A stretch of 64,000 nucleotides of DNA from Bradyrhizobium agreste (GTDB taxonomy: Bacteria > Pseudomonadota > Alphaproteobacteria > Rhizobiales > Xanthobacteraceae). Below, one piece after another: positions 25,331-35,250 of the stretch (position 1 is the first letter of the stretch; every line of letters begins with the position of its first letter). The DNA lies in assembly GCF_016031625.1 (NCBI RefSeq), contig NZ_JACCHP010000011.1, positions 372,001-436,000 on the forward strand, read 5' to 3'. A program made the position numbers and the translations under genes. The notes under the pieces are model-generated. The model saw nothing but the letters and a program-made list of their open reading frames with translations. It searched no databases and was not told the DNA's origin.

Positions 25331-25957
25331 CTAGAAGGTCGCGGCCATTGCAGCGAGGCTTTGACGGGCCCTTTCGCGGGCTGCATCGATCGGCTGCTGC
25401 GGGCCGGTGGTTGGACCGATCAGCACGAAGCGGACATTGCTGATTCCGATGAAGCGCAGGATTTCCCGCAAGTAGGGCGTTGCCATGTCGATGCGGCCGC
25501 GGTTCATGCCGGTGGCAAAATCGCTGCCGCTGGCGATGATCACCAGCGTCGGCCGGTCCTTGAGCAGCGGGAGATATCCCTGCGACGGATCGAACCGAAA
25601 GGTGAGGCCGGGCTGGACGATGATGTCGAACCACTGCTTGAGCTTGTAGGGAAGGCCGAAGTTCCACATCGGCGTCGAGATCAGCACGCGATCGGCGAGG
25701 GAGAAGCGCAGCGCCATTCGCTCGGCCTCGGCAAAGCTGTCGCGCTGCGCGTCCGTGAAGGCCTGAGCCTTCATGCGCGCATATTTGGCCTCGACGATCG
25801 GACCGATGAACTCCGGCATCCGCTCACGCCAGATGTCCACGACATCGATGTCCCAATCCGGCCGGGCCTGGCGGAAGCCGTCGAGGAAAACGCGCGCGCC
25901 GGCTGTCGATTCGGACTCGGCGCGCGGCGAGCAGGACAAGTGCAGGAGCTTTGCCAC
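25331..25957 (-). CDS. FMN-dependent NADH azoreductase (AzoR/AcpD family)
   Basis: 208 residues, flavodoxin-like fold. The N-terminal FMN phosphate loop is CSPRAESEST. ISTPMWNFGLPYKLKQWFD is the diagnostic PMWNF motif of this family, followed by VQPGLTF and an ASGSDF segment. The enzyme is a two-electron quinone/azo reductase using NADH. It is the last gene of the long minus-strand catabolic block, 3 bp after the SMP-30/isochorismatase fusion, so it may deal with quinone-like intermediates of that pathway (inference). Confidence 0.92.
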   Translation of the reverse strand: MAKLLHLSCSPRAESESTAGARVFLDGFRQARPDWDIDVVDIWRERMPEFIGPIVEAKYARMKAQAFTDAQRDSFAEAERMALRFSLADRVLISTPMWNFGLPYKLKQWFDIIVQPGLTFRFDPSQGYLPLLKDRPTLVIIASGSDFATGMNRGRIDMATPYLREILRFIGISNVRFVLIGPTTGPQQPIDAARERARQSLAAMAATF

Positions 25958-25960
25958 AAC

Positions 25961-27535
25961 TCATCCCAGCGCTCTGATCACGGTATCGGCCCTGGTCACG
26001 ACGGCGACGTTCTGCATGGCGAAGTTGATCGAGGCGTTGTGCCAGTCGGCATTCATGGTCGAGCAGCAATCCTCGGGCACGATCATGAAATAGCCCTTGT
26101 CGGCGCCGGTCCGCGCCGTGTGCTCGACCGACATGTTGGTCCAGGCGCCGGTATTGATGATCATGTCGCGGCCGGTCGCTTTGAGGATCGTCTCCAGCCG
26201 CGTGCCCTCCCAGGCGCTCATCCGCATCTTCTCGACGACGAAATCGCCGGGCCGCGGCTCGAGGCCGGACACGGGTGCCGCGCCCCAGCTGCCACGCACC
26301 ATCGCCTTGCTGTCGACGAGCCCTTCGAACAACGGAGCGTTGAGCGTGACGCCGGGCGCGCCGGGCTCGACCACGAACCAGACGTGGATGATGGTGACGC
26401 CGCGGGCGCGTGCGGCTTCGGCGAGACGTCGCACATTCTCCACGACACGCTGCTGCTTGGCGTGCCCCGGCGCCCCCGAATCGGAGAAGGCGCCGCCGTC
26501 CATGATGACGTCGTTCTGCAGATCCTGGATGATCATGGCGCAGCGTTGCGGATCGAGCCGCATCTCGCCCTCGGTCAGAATAGGCGCGGCTGGCGATGAG
26601 CTCGGGCTTGTTCCGCCACCAGCGCGCCTGCCGCTCATATAGGGCTCATGCCGAGGGCCGACCTTGGTCGGGATCGCGTACACTGAATGCGTCGAGGTGA
26701 GATAAAGTGTGCGAAAATCCGGCCCGCCCCAGGCTAGGTTGGCGACGAGCTCGGGCACGCGGACCTTGCCGAGCAGTTCCCCGCGCGGCGAATAGACCCA
26801 GACACCGCCGGGAGCGGTGACCCAGACATTGCCGTGCTGATCGCACTTCATGCCGTCGGGCAAACCGGGCTCGAGCTCGGACTTGATGCCGCTCGCAAAC
26901 ACGCGCGCATTGGACAGCGAGCCGTCGCTGTTGACGTCGAACACGCGGATCAGGGCCTGCACGGTGTCGTTGACATAGAGCAGCTTCTCGTCCGGCGAGA
27001 AGCACAGCCCGTTCGGCTGGTCGAACAAGTTGCGCTCGACCACGAGCTTCGGCTCGCCGCCGGGCACGAGGCGGTAGACGCCCTGGAAACCGAGCTGGCG
27101 CGGCCGTTCGACACCATAGACGGGCATGCGACCATACCAGGGATCGGAGAAATAGATCGCGCCGGATGAGTGCACGCAGACGTCGTTCGGGCTGTTGAGC
27201 TCCTGGCCGCCAAAATGAGAGGCCAGCACCTCGCGCCGTCCGTCCGGGCGTTCCCGGACCAGCGACGAGGTCGCGTGCTCGCAGACGATCAGATTGAGCT
27301 CGGCATCGTAGGTCATGCCGTTGCATTTGTTCGAGGGGCGTTTGACCTCCACGATGCCGCGCCGCGCATCCCAGCGCCGCCGCACGTCGGCCGGCATGTC
27401 CGAGAACAGCAGGTAATGGTCGATCGGATGCCAGATCGGCCCTTCCGTGAAGTCGAAGCCGGTGCCGATCTGGGCGACCGGCGCATAGGGGTCGATCAGG
27501 ATCTCGAACTCGCTTCGCAAGGTCACGTGCGTCAT
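25961..27535 (-). CDS. Fusion protein: SMP-30/gluconolactonase domain plus isochorismatase-like hydrolase domain
   Basis: 524 residues. Residues ~1-300 are an SMP-30/gluconolactonase beta-propeller: metal-type Glu in FTEGPIW, NSPNDV, then NGLCFSPDEKLLYVND and LPDGMKCDQHGNVWV. A Gly/Ser/Pro linker (301-318) joins an isochorismatase-like domain (325-524) with D338 in IIQDLQND and K436 in VVEKMRMS. The third triad residue, normally Cys in TNxCVxxT, is Ser (S469 in TNMSVEHT). An in-frame ATG at residue 325 with GAGGGCGAG before it could also give the hydrolase domain alone. The pair suggests lactone opening followed by a second hydrolysis. The gene lies 21 bp downstream of the MBL hydrolase gene. 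Confidence 0.83.
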   Translation of the reverse strand: MTHVTLRSEFEILIDPYAPVAQIGTGFDFTEGPIWHPIDHYLLFSDMPADVRRRWDARRGIVEVKRPSNKCNGMTYDAELNLIVCEHATSSLVRERPDGRREVLASHFGGQELNSPNDVCVHSSGAIYFSDPWYGRMPVYGVERPRQLGFQGVYRLVPGGEPKLVVERNLFDQPNGLCFSPDEKLLYVNDTVQALIRVFDVNSDGSLSNARVFASGIKSELEPGLPDGMKCDQHGNVWVTAPGGVWVYSPRGELLGKVRVPELVANLAWGGPDFRTLYLTSTHSVYAIPTKVGPRHEPYMSGRRAGGGTSPSSSPAAPILTEGEMRLDPQRCAMIIQDLQNDVIMDGGAFSDSGAPGHAKQQRVVENVRRLAEAARARGVTIIHVWFVVEPGAPGVTLNAPLFEGLVDSKAMVRGSWGAAPVSGLEPRPGDFVVEKMRMSAWEGTRLETILKATGRDMIINTGAWTNMSVEHTARTGADKGYFMIVPEDCCSTMNADWHNASINFAMQNVAVVTRADTVIRALG

Positions 27536-27556
27536 GGCTCGATCCCTCAGATCATA

Positions 27557-28405
27557 TCAGGCCGGGAACCAATTGCGCTGGGGGAGAGATTGCACGACCG
27601 GGCCGGGCACCTGATCATGCAGCCGCCCTACGACATTGCCGCCTTCGATCTTGGCGGGCCGGTCGTGCACCGGGAGCAGGTAGCGCGAATTGCTGAGCAG
27701 CTTCTTGATCGCCGCCTTCTCCGCGCGCTTTGTGGTGCCGTGATTGCCCGTGGTGCGCGGCTCCCAATCGTGGATTTCATGAAAAGGCGTGACGATCTGA
27801 TCGTTGAAATCATAGATCACGTCGCCGCAGATGGTCGCGATGCCGTCGGCGGTGTGGACGATGATATTCATGGAGCCTTCGGTGTGCGCGTTGGCGGCGT
27901 CGCAATAAACGCCCGGCATCAGCTCGATCGGGCCGGTGATCTCGAGGTCCAGGAAGCGCAGCGCGCTCTTGGTGTGCAGGCGGTCGATCAGGTGCTTGAT
28001 GTCGGGCGCCGGATATTGCGGATGCATCAGCCCGGAGACGGAATATTCGAGCTCCTTGCGGTTGAGCACGACTGTCGTGTTCATCGGGAACAGATCGTCC
28101 TTGCCGGCGTGGTCGATGTGCAAATGGGTGTGGCAGACGAAGCGGACGTCGCCCATGCGCACGCCGTGGCGCGCGAGCTGGTTCTCGATCATGTGCTCAT
28201 GATACTGGAGCCCGCGCATACCCAGCGTCTCCATGATCTGATTGGAGCGATAGCCGGTGTCCACCACGACGGGATAGGGGCCGCCGAGGATCAGGAAGCC
28301 GAGGGTGAGGACGCGGCGGGTGCGGCCGCAGTCGCGGCCGAGCACCAGGAAGCTCGATTCCAGCTCGATATCGCCGTAGTCCAGGATCTTGATCTCCAGC
28401 GCCAT
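27557..28405 (-). CDS. MBL-fold metallo-hydrolase (lactonase-like)
   Basis: 282 residues. The dinuclear zinc motif HTHLHIDHAG is clear, with a further His in NAHTEGSMNIIVH, an Asp in ICGDVIYDF and a late His in PVHDRPA. This pattern resembles N-acyl-homoserine lactonases and related lactone hydrolases, but the substrate cannot be assigned. In this operon it sits between an amidohydrolase and an SMP-30/isochorismatase fusion, so a ring-opening hydrolysis in the same pathway is the most natural idea (inference). Cytoplasmic; no signal peptide. Confidence 0.87.
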   Translation of the reverse strand: MALEIKILDYGDIELESSFLVLGRDCGRTRRVLTLGFLILGGPYPVVVDTGYRSNQIMETLGMRGLQYHEHMIENQLARHGVRMGDVRFVCHTHLHIDHAGKDDLFPMNTTVVLNRKELEYSVSGLMHPQYPAPDIKHLIDRLHTKSALRFLDLEITGPIELMPGVYCDAANAHTEGSMNIIVHTADGIATICGDVIYDFNDQIVTPFHEIHDWEPRTTGNHGTTKRAEKAAIKKLLSNSRYLLPVHDRPAKIEGGNVVGRLHDQVPGPVVQSLPQRNWFPA

Positions 28406-28435
28406 CCGTTTCCCTCCTGTCTCGTTTCTTGTCCG

Positions 28436-29320
28436 TCAAAGCCGATAGACGCGCGTCGCCGTCGTCCTGAAGATCGCGTCCTGCTGCTCCGCACTGAACG
28501 GGGCGGCGGCGGCGCGAAAGGCGGCGACGAGCTCGCGATAAGTAGTCCACAATTTTTCGATCGGAAAATTGGAGCCGAACAGGCAGCGCTCGGCGCCGAA
28601 GATCGCGACGGTATCAGTGAGCACGGCGGCGATATGCGCGGGATCGTTGCGGTGGATGAAGGTGCCGAGCCCGGACAGTTTCGAGACCACGTTCGGACAG
28701 GCCGCGAGCCGGGCCATCCCGGCGCGCCAGGCCGTCCATCCCGCCGGGGAGAGATCCTCGAGCATGCCGGCGTGCTGGAGGATGAAGGTCACGCCGGGGC
28801 AGGCTTCGGCCAGCTGCGCCGCATCCGGCATCTGCGGCGTGAAGACCTGCAGGTCAAAACTCCAGCCGTAATCGGAAAGACGCGCGACGTTGCGACGGAT
28901 CACGGGATCAGCGCAGAGGTCCGAACGCGCCGCGAAGCGATAGAGCGGGTTCTCGTGCCAGTGCAGCTGCATGCGCACCCCGCGCAGCAGCGGATAACGC
29001 TTGAGGCGGTCGAGCTGTGGGCGGACGTCGTCGGCCGCGAAATTGGCGTAGGCGACGATGGCGTGCGGCCAGCCGTGCTCGTCGGCCGTGCGCTGCACCC
29101 AGGCGGCCTCCTCCTCGAAATGCTCAGGCGCCCAATTGGTCTGCACATAGACGGAACGGGTGACGCCGCTGTCCTTGAGATCGTCCAAATACTCCTGGAT
29201 CGGATAATCGCGCCGGATCGGCTCGTACGGTCCGAAGATGCGCGGCTGCATGGGGCCGGTCAGCCAGGGCAGATCGGCCTGCCGCCAGATGTGATGATGG
29301 CCGTCGACGATACCGCTCAC
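28436..29320 (-). CDS. Amidohydrolase family 2 (COG3618-type TIM-barrel hydrolase)
   Basis: 294 residues, GTG start at 29320 with GGAGAGCTGC upstream and a 4-bp overlap (GTGA) with the VWA gene. The N-terminal metal motif is VDGHHHIWRQADLPWL; later blocks are LHWHENPLYRFA, FILQHAGMLED and CLFGSNFPIEKLW, the order expected for the amidohydrolase-2 barrel used by lactonases and decarboxylases such as 2-pyrone-4,6-dicarboxylate hydrolase relatives. It would hydrolyse a cyclic intermediate made by the molybdenum hydroxylase encoded upstream. The substrate is unknown. Confidence 0.88.
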   Translation of the reverse strand: MSGIVDGHHHIWRQADLPWLTGPMQPRIFGPYEPIRRDYPIQEYLDDLKDSGVTRSVYVQTNWAPEHFEEEAAWVQRTADEHGWPHAIVAYANFAADDVRPQLDRLKRYPLLRGVRMQLHWHENPLYRFAARSDLCADPVIRRNVARLSDYGWSFDLQVFTPQMPDAAQLAEACPGVTFILQHAGMLEDLSPAGWTAWRAGMARLAACPNVVSKLSGLGTFIHRNDPAHIAAVLTDTVAIFGAERCLFGSNFPIEKLWTTYRELVAAFRAAAAPFSAEQQDAIFRTTATRVYRL

Positions 29321-30431
29321 GCAGCTCTCCTTCCCAGTGCCAGGACATGGGCGACGATCGAGGCGCTCGATCCGCCATCCACGAGATCGTCGACGAAGCG
29401 TTCGATCGCGACCAGCGCTTCGGTCTGCGGACGGAATGCGGCGCCTGTCGCGAGCGGCGTCAGCCAGCTCAGGCGCCACGCGCGTCGCGACAGTTTCGCG
29501 ACCGCGTCGCGAAGGGCGTCCGGTGCGCCGCGCTCGAGCCCGTCGGACAGGACGACCACGGCGGCGCCGCGGGCGTACCCGCCGAACCGCGGGACCGCGA
29601 GGAACGCTTGCAGCGCGTCGCCGATCCGGGTACCGCCGTCCCAGTCGCTGACCAGATGTGCCGCGGCGCTCAGCGCCTGCTCGCGGCGTTTCAGCCGCAG
29701 CGCGCGGGTGACACGGGTCAGCCGCGTACCGAAAGTGAAGACCTCGACGTTAGGCGCGGCCTGCACCAGCGCATGCGCAAGCTTCATATTCTCCTCGGTG
29801 CGGCTCTTCATCGAGCCCGAGACGTCGATCAGCAGCAGGACCTTGCGCGGGCGCTGCCGCCGCTTCATGTGGCCGAGGCGCAGGATCTCGCCGTCGCTGC
29901 GGACGCTGTCGCGCAAGGTACGGCGGAGGTCGGCGAAGGGACCGCGGCGCGCCCGCATGCGGCGGTGCCCGCGCCGCCGCGGCAGGCGCCGCGGGGCTTC
30001 GCGTGCCAGGCGCCGGAGGGCGTCGGTCGTGGAGAGCTGCGCGAAGCGGCGCTCGACCAACGCCTCGCTGCGCGATGCAGTCAGGCCGGACTCGTTGGCG
30101 TCGTCAGCGAGCAGGGGCTCCTCGTCGCCGCGACCTTCCTCCTGCAGACGGACGGTCTCGTCGTCCTCGCCGTCTTCGGCGTGCTCGATCGCCTCGCTGC
30201 CGCGGAAATGAAGGTCGAACAGCCGGTCGAAAGTGGCGCGGCGCTCTGGTGGAGGGGCGAGGGTGGCGAGCGCAGATTGCCTGATGTCCTCGAGCTTGCG
30301 CGGTCCGAGCAGCGCGATCGCGGCGAGGAAGGCGGTGGTCTGCTCCGGCGCAACGGCGAAGCCGTCGGCGCGCAGCAGCGCGACAAAGGAAACAAAGATG
30401 CGGGCAGCGCGCGGAAGCTGCGGCTCAAGGC

Positions 30432-30435
<4 letters not shown>
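29317..30435 (-). CDS. CoxE-like VWA-domain protein
   Basis: 372 residues. An acidic/basic low-complexity middle (about 85-165) precedes a von Willebrand factor A domain with the MIDAS motif DVSGSM (204-209), and DWDGGTRIGDAL and VVVLSDGLERGAP complete the metal site. CoxE-type VWA proteins work with a MoxR/CoxD ATPase in maturing the active site of CO dehydrogenase and related molybdenum hydroxylases. The MoxR ATPase is encoded directly upstream with a 4-bp overlap, and the molybdenum hydroxylase genes follow upstream of that, so a maturation role is well supported by context. Confidence 0.9.
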
Positions 30436-31313
<878 letters not shown>

Positions 31314-31323
31314 GGCCGATCCT

Positions 31324-32346
31324 CTAGCGCCGCGCCTGCGGCCGCGCGCCGCCTTGCGCCTTGATTGCGCGCAGCACCTTTTCCGGCGTGATCGGCAGAT
31401 CGTCGATCCGCACGCCGACGGCGTTGAAGATCGCATTGGCCACCGCCGGCAGCACCGGATTGGCGCACATCTCGCCAGGGCCTTTTCCCCCGAACGGACC
31501 ATCGGGGGCGGGACGCTCGAGCACGGCAATATCGTGCGGGCAGATATCACCGGGTCCAGGCATCAGATATTCGACGAAGTCGCGAGGCCCGTGGACGGGG
31601 TCTGGATAGTACGGCTCGGGCGTCTCGTAGAGTGCGTGGCTGACGCCCATCCAGGCTCCGCCGACGAGCTGCTGCTCGACAAGCCGCGGATTGAGCGCGC
31701 GGCCGAGCTCATAGGCGGAATCCATGCGGACCATCGCGACCTCGCCGGTCTCATCATCGACCTCGACCTCAGCGACGAGGCAGGCATGGGCATAGCAGGT
31801 CGCCGGCGACATCTCGCCAGTCTCCGGATCGACGTCCGACAGCGGCACCAGGAAGATGCCCCGGCCGGAGATGGTCTTGCCCTGCTTGAACTGCGCGGCG
31901 ATGGCGACGTCCTTGGTCGAGATCGAACGGTGCGGTGCGCCCTTGACGTGGATGTTGCCGCGCCCGTCGGTCTCGAGGTCGGCGACGTTGACCTCGAGCT
32001 CTTCGGCTGCCGCCTCCATCATCACGCCGCGCGCCTCCCGGGCGGCGGCCATCACGGCGTTGCCGACACGGTGGGTGCCGCGCGAGGCGAACGAGCCCAT
32101 GCAGTGGGGGCCGGTGTCGGAATCGGCGGTGTCGACATAGACGTCCTCGACCGGCACGCCCAGCGTCTCCGCGCAGATCTGGCGCGTCACCGATTTCATG
32201 CCCTGGCCGAGGTCGATCGATGACAGCGCCACGGTGAACTTCCCGCTCGGGTTGGAGTGCACCAGCGCCTGGCTCGGATCGCCGCCGAGATTCATGCCGA
32301 TGGGATAATTGATCGACGCCATGCCGCGTCCGCGATGCCTGGTCAT
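31324..32346 (-). CDS. Molybdenum hydroxylase large subunit, C-terminal half (split gene)
   Basis: 340 residues corresponding to the last third of a xanthine-dehydrogenase-type large subunit: YPIGMNLGGDPSQALVHSNP, DLGQGMKSVTRQICAE and, near the end, FGGKGPGEMCANPVLPA with the catalytic glutamate. It is in the same reading frame as the upstream N-terminal half and separated from it only by a TAA codon. Its ATG follows that stop directly and has its own AGGAGG ribosome-binding site, so it looks like a true separate cistron. The two chains would have to assemble around one molybdopterin cofactor. Confidence 0.9.
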   Translation of the reverse strand: MTRHRGRGMASINYPIGMNLGGDPSQALVHSNPSGKFTVALSSIDLGQGMKSVTRQICAETLGVPVEDVYVDTADSDTGPHCMGSFASRGTHRVGNAVMAAAREARGVMMEAAAEELEVNVADLETDGRGNIHVKGAPHRSISTKDVAIAAQFKQGKTISGRGIFLVPLSDVDPETGEMSPATCYAHACLVAEVEVDDETGEVAMVRMDSAYELGRALNPRLVEQQLVGGAWMGVSHALYETPEPYYPDPVHGPRDFVEYLMPGPGDICPHDIAVLERPAPDGPFGGKGPGEMCANPVLPAVANAIFNAVGVRIDDLPITPEKVLRAIKAQGGARPQARR

Positions 32347-33939
32347 TTAGCGCCTCCTGGTGCCGAACACGGAGGAGAAGCGGGTGGCACCGTGCGACGG
32401 CGCGGCGGGGCGCGGCGGGGGAGGTGGCGGTGCCGGCGGCGGCGGCTCGCGCGGCGGCTCCCACGTCGTCGTCATCGGCGCGCGGTCATAGCTGGTGCGC
32501 TGCTGCGCTGGCGCAGCCGGTCGCGCCCGCGAATCCGTCGGTGTCGGCGGGATCACAGCGCGGCTGCCGCCGCCGTCCTTGCGCGAGGAGGCGCGCTTGA
32601 ACTCGTCGCGGATCGGCCATTTGGCCTTCTCGGCCGCAACCTGGACGCACTCGATCAGAGCCGTGTTTTTGGCCTCGCGCCGGTGCGCTTTCATGTCACC
32701 GTCGCGATAGGCGTTGAGAATCCGGAACTCCATCGGGTCCATGCCGACGAGATTTGCCAGCTTGTCCATCTGGCATTCGATGGCAAAATCCATCGCCGTG
32801 ACGCCGAAGCCGCGCATGGCGGTCGCCGGCGTGCGGTTGGTGAAGACGCAATAGACGTCCCCATAGACGTTCGGGATGGTGTAGGGTCCCGGCAGGTGGG
32901 CGGCGCATTTCACCGCGGCATAGCTCGACAGCCGCGTATAGGCGCCGCTGTCGAAATAGGCGCGAATCTTGCGCGCGACGATGCGGCCGTCGCGCATCAC
33001 GCCGTCCTTGATGTAGATGCGCTCGGCGCCGCGCGGCGGGCCGTATTGCATCTCCTCCTCGCGGCCGAACATGTAACGGACGGGGCGCCCCGTCAGCATG
33101 GCGCCGAGGATGGCGAGCGGCTCGGTCAAGGTATCGACCTTGCCGCCGAAGCCGCCGCCGACGGTGCCGCCGATGAAGTGGAAGGTGTTGGAGGGCACGT
33201 CCAGGATCTTGGCGCAGGTGTCGACCGAGAAGAACAGTGCCTGCGTCGAGGTGTAGACGACGTAGCGGCCGTTGGTGTCGGGTGCGGCGATCGCGCCGTT
33301 GGTCTCGGTCGGCGCGTGCTCGATCGGCGACATCTGGTAGCGCTGCTCGAGCACGTGGTCGGCAGTCGCGAGCGCGGCGTCGGCATCGCCAAAGCGCAGG
33401 CGCTGGTGGTCGTAGACGTCGTGATAGATGAAGGCGTTCTTCGGATAGGTCTCGTTGACCACGGGCGCGCCGGGCTTGAGCGCATCCTCGACGTCGAACA
33501 CGGTCGGCAGCGGCTCGTAGTCGATCTTGACCTTTGCGATCGCCTCGAACGCCTCGCGCTCGCTGTCCGCGACGATGGCGAGGATCGGCTCGCCCTTGTA
33601 GCGCACCTTGTCGACGGCCAGCGACGGCTCATCGTCCCTGCCGAAGTTGATCAGACTGAGCAGCGTGTTGAGGTTGCGTGGCACGTCCGCGCCGCGGATG
33701 ATCCGGCGCACGCCGGGCGAGCGCTCGGCCTCGGTGGTATCGATGCGGCGCAGCCTTGCATGGGCCTGGGTCGAACGAACGACCTTCAGGTGCAGCATGC
33801 CCTGAAGGTTATGATCATTGAAATAGCTGGACGTGCCCGTGATGTGGCCGAGCATGTCCTGTCGCTGCGTGCCCTTGCCGATTTCCTTCAGATTATCGTC
33901 GCGCTCGTCGGCGAAGATGTCCTTGCGCAGTTCCAGCAT
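32347..33939 (-). CDS. Molybdenum hydroxylase large subunit, N-terminal part (split gene)
   Basis: 530 residues. GGTVGGGFGGK (257-267) and NRTPATAMRGFGVTAMDFA (AMRGFG at 374-379) are molybdopterin-site loops of the xanthine dehydrogenase/aldehyde oxidase family. The second is AMRGFG rather than the AYRCSFR loop that binds copper in CO dehydrogenase, so CO is an unlikely substrate. The chain ends in a proline-rich tail (about 490-515) where the usual inter-domain linker would lie, followed by TAA and the start of the C-terminal half. The enzyme probably hydroxylates an N-heteroaromatic or aldehyde substrate. Operon order: FAD subunit, Fe-S subunit, this gene, C-terminal half. Confidence 0.9.
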   Translation of the reverse strand: MLELRKDIFADERDDNLKEIGKGTQRQDMLGHITGTSSYFNDHNLQGMLHLKVVRSTQAHARLRRIDTTEAERSPGVRRIIRGADVPRNLNTLLSLINFGRDDEPSLAVDKVRYKGEPILAIVADSEREAFEAIAKVKIDYEPLPTVFDVEDALKPGAPVVNETYPKNAFIYHDVYDHQRLRFGDADAALATADHVLEQRYQMSPIEHAPTETNGAIAAPDTNGRYVVYTSTQALFFSVDTCAKILDVPSNTFHFIGGTVGGGFGGKVDTLTEPLAILGAMLTGRPVRYMFGREEEMQYGPPRGAERIYIKDGVMRDGRIVARKIRAYFDSGAYTRLSSYAAVKCAAHLPGPYTIPNVYGDVYCVFTNRTPATAMRGFGVTAMDFAIECQMDKLANLVGMDPMEFRILNAYRDGDMKAHRREAKNTALIECVQVAAEKAKWPIRDEFKRASSRKDGGGSRAVIPPTPTDSRARPAAPAQQRTSYDRAPMTTTWEPPREPPPPAPPPPPPRPAAPSHGATRFSSVFGTRRR

Positions 33940-33948
33940 GGTCTGACC

Positions 33949-34425
33949 TCAGGCGCTGGCCCGGCCGCCCGCGGCGGCGAGGATGGCATTGATGATCGGC
34001 TCGTAGCCGGTGCAACGGCAGATGTTGCCGGAGATCGCCTCGATCACGTCGGTCCGGCTCGGGGCGGGATTGCGGTCGAGCAGCGCTTTTGCGGCCATCA
34101 GCATGCCCGGCGTGCAATAGCCGCATTGGGCGGCAAAGTTGTCGGCGAAGGCGCGTTGCAGCGGATGCAGGTTCGGGCCCTGCTTCATGCCGTCGAGCGT
34201 CTCGACCGAGCGGCCCGCGACCGTCTCGGCGAGCGTCAGGCAGGAGAGGTGAAGCTCGCCATCGACGAGCACGCTGCAGGTGCCGCAGCCACCCTGGCCG
34301 CAGCCGAATTTCGGCGTCATGTCGCCGATCAATTCGCGCAGCGCGACCAGCAGGTTGGTGCCACCGTCGACGAAGATCGCGACGTTGCGGCCGTTGTGAC
34401 GAAATTGCAGGGGGATTTTTGTCAT
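33949..34425 (-). CDS. Molybdenum hydroxylase small subunit, two [2Fe-2S] clusters
   Basis: 158 residues. The plant-type ferredoxin motif is CGQGGCGTCSVLVDG with a further Cys in LSCLTLAE; the second, helical cluster domain has CGYCTPGML and ICRCTGYEPI. This is the standard small subunit passing electrons from the Mo site to the FAD subunit. It is encoded between the FAD subunit gene (6-bp gap) and the split large-subunit genes. Length and motif order are normal. Confidence 0.95.
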   Translation of the reverse strand: MTKIPLQFRHNGRNVAIFVDGGTNLLVALRELIGDMTPKFGCGQGGCGTCSVLVDGELHLSCLTLAETVAGRSVETLDGMKQGPNLHPLQRAFADNFAAQCGYCTPGMLMAAKALLDRNPAPSRTDVIEAISGNICRCTGYEPIINAILAAAGGRASA

Positions 34426-34431
34426 GGCGAG

Positions 34432-35250
34432 CTATTCCTGTCCCGACAGCAGGCGCCGCAAATGCACGCCGACGATCTCGCGGCGATACCAGGCGCTGCC
34501 GAGCGCGTTGTCGGATGGCAAGGTTCCTTCCGTAGCCGCCGACGCTGCAGCCGCGATGGTCGCCGCATCCAGCGAGCGGCCCTCCAGTGCGCGCTCGGCG
34601 GCGCGAGCGCGGATTTGCGTCGGCGCCATCGAGCCCAACGCAATCCGCGCACCCGCGACCCGTCCGCCGCTGACCGGCAGATGCGCCGCGAGCGTGATCA
34701 CCGAGCCGCCCTTCGGCTTGATGCGCGCGATCTTGCGATAGCGGAACGCCTCGCTGCTGGCCGGCCGCGTGCAGGATACAGACAGCACCAACGTCCCGGC
34801 CTGGCGCTCGCGCCCCTGCAGGAACTCCTCGATCGGGATGTCACGCGAACCAAAGCCGCCGGCGACGGCCACGGTGGCGTCAAGCGCCAGCAGCGCGACG
34901 GTGAAATCGCCGTAGGGATTTGGCGCAAAGAGATTGCCGCCGACGGTGCCCATATTGCGCACCGCCGGGCCGCCGATCGAGCGGGCAGGGGCGTGCAGGA
35001 ACGCAAGCTCTCGATCGGCGAGGACGCGCGCGAAGGTGACGCCAGCGCCCAGCGTGACGCGCGGGCCGGAGGCGTCGATGCGGGTGAGCGCCTGGTCCTG
35101 CGTGCGAACGACGGTCGAGATCGAGACGTCCCCCTCGTTCAGCGCCCGCATCACCAGCGTGCCGCCGCCGAGATAACGCGCGCTACGATCGGAGGACAGC
35201 GCTCCGGCTGCGTCGCTGGCGCTCGCAAAAGTCTTTACGGTCACGGCCAT
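34432..35250 (-). CDS. Molybdenum hydroxylase medium subunit, FAD-binding
   Basis: 272 residues. FAD-binding motifs YLGGGTLVMRALNEG and GTVGGNLFAPNPYGDFT are those of CoxM/XdhA-type medium subunits, and the C-terminal CO-dehydrogenase flavoprotein domain is present. It transfers electrons from the Fe-S subunit to the external acceptor. Its stop is 6 bp before the Fe-S subunit gene, and its ATG directly abuts the stop of the SRPBCC gene encoded upstream. Confidence 0.93.
   Translation of the reverse strand: MAVTVKTFASASDAAGALSSDRSARYLGGGTLVMRALNEGDVSISTVVRTQDQALTRIDASGPRVTLGAGVTFARVLADRELAFLHAPARSIGGPAVRNMGTVGGNLFAPNPYGDFTVALLALDATVAVAGGFGSRDIPIEEFLQGRERQAGTLVLSVSCTRPASSEAFRYRKIARIKPKGGSVITLAAHLPVSGGRVAGARIALGSMAPTQIRARAAERALEGRSLDAATIAAAASAATEGTLPSDNALGSAWYRREIVGVHLRRLLSGQE

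Noticed and set aside
27170..30211. A 1013-codon plus-strand open frame
   Set aside because: It is antisense to the SMP-30 fusion, MBL hydrolase, amidohydrolase and VWA genes, all with clear family motifs; composition is typical of antisense GC3-rich DNA.
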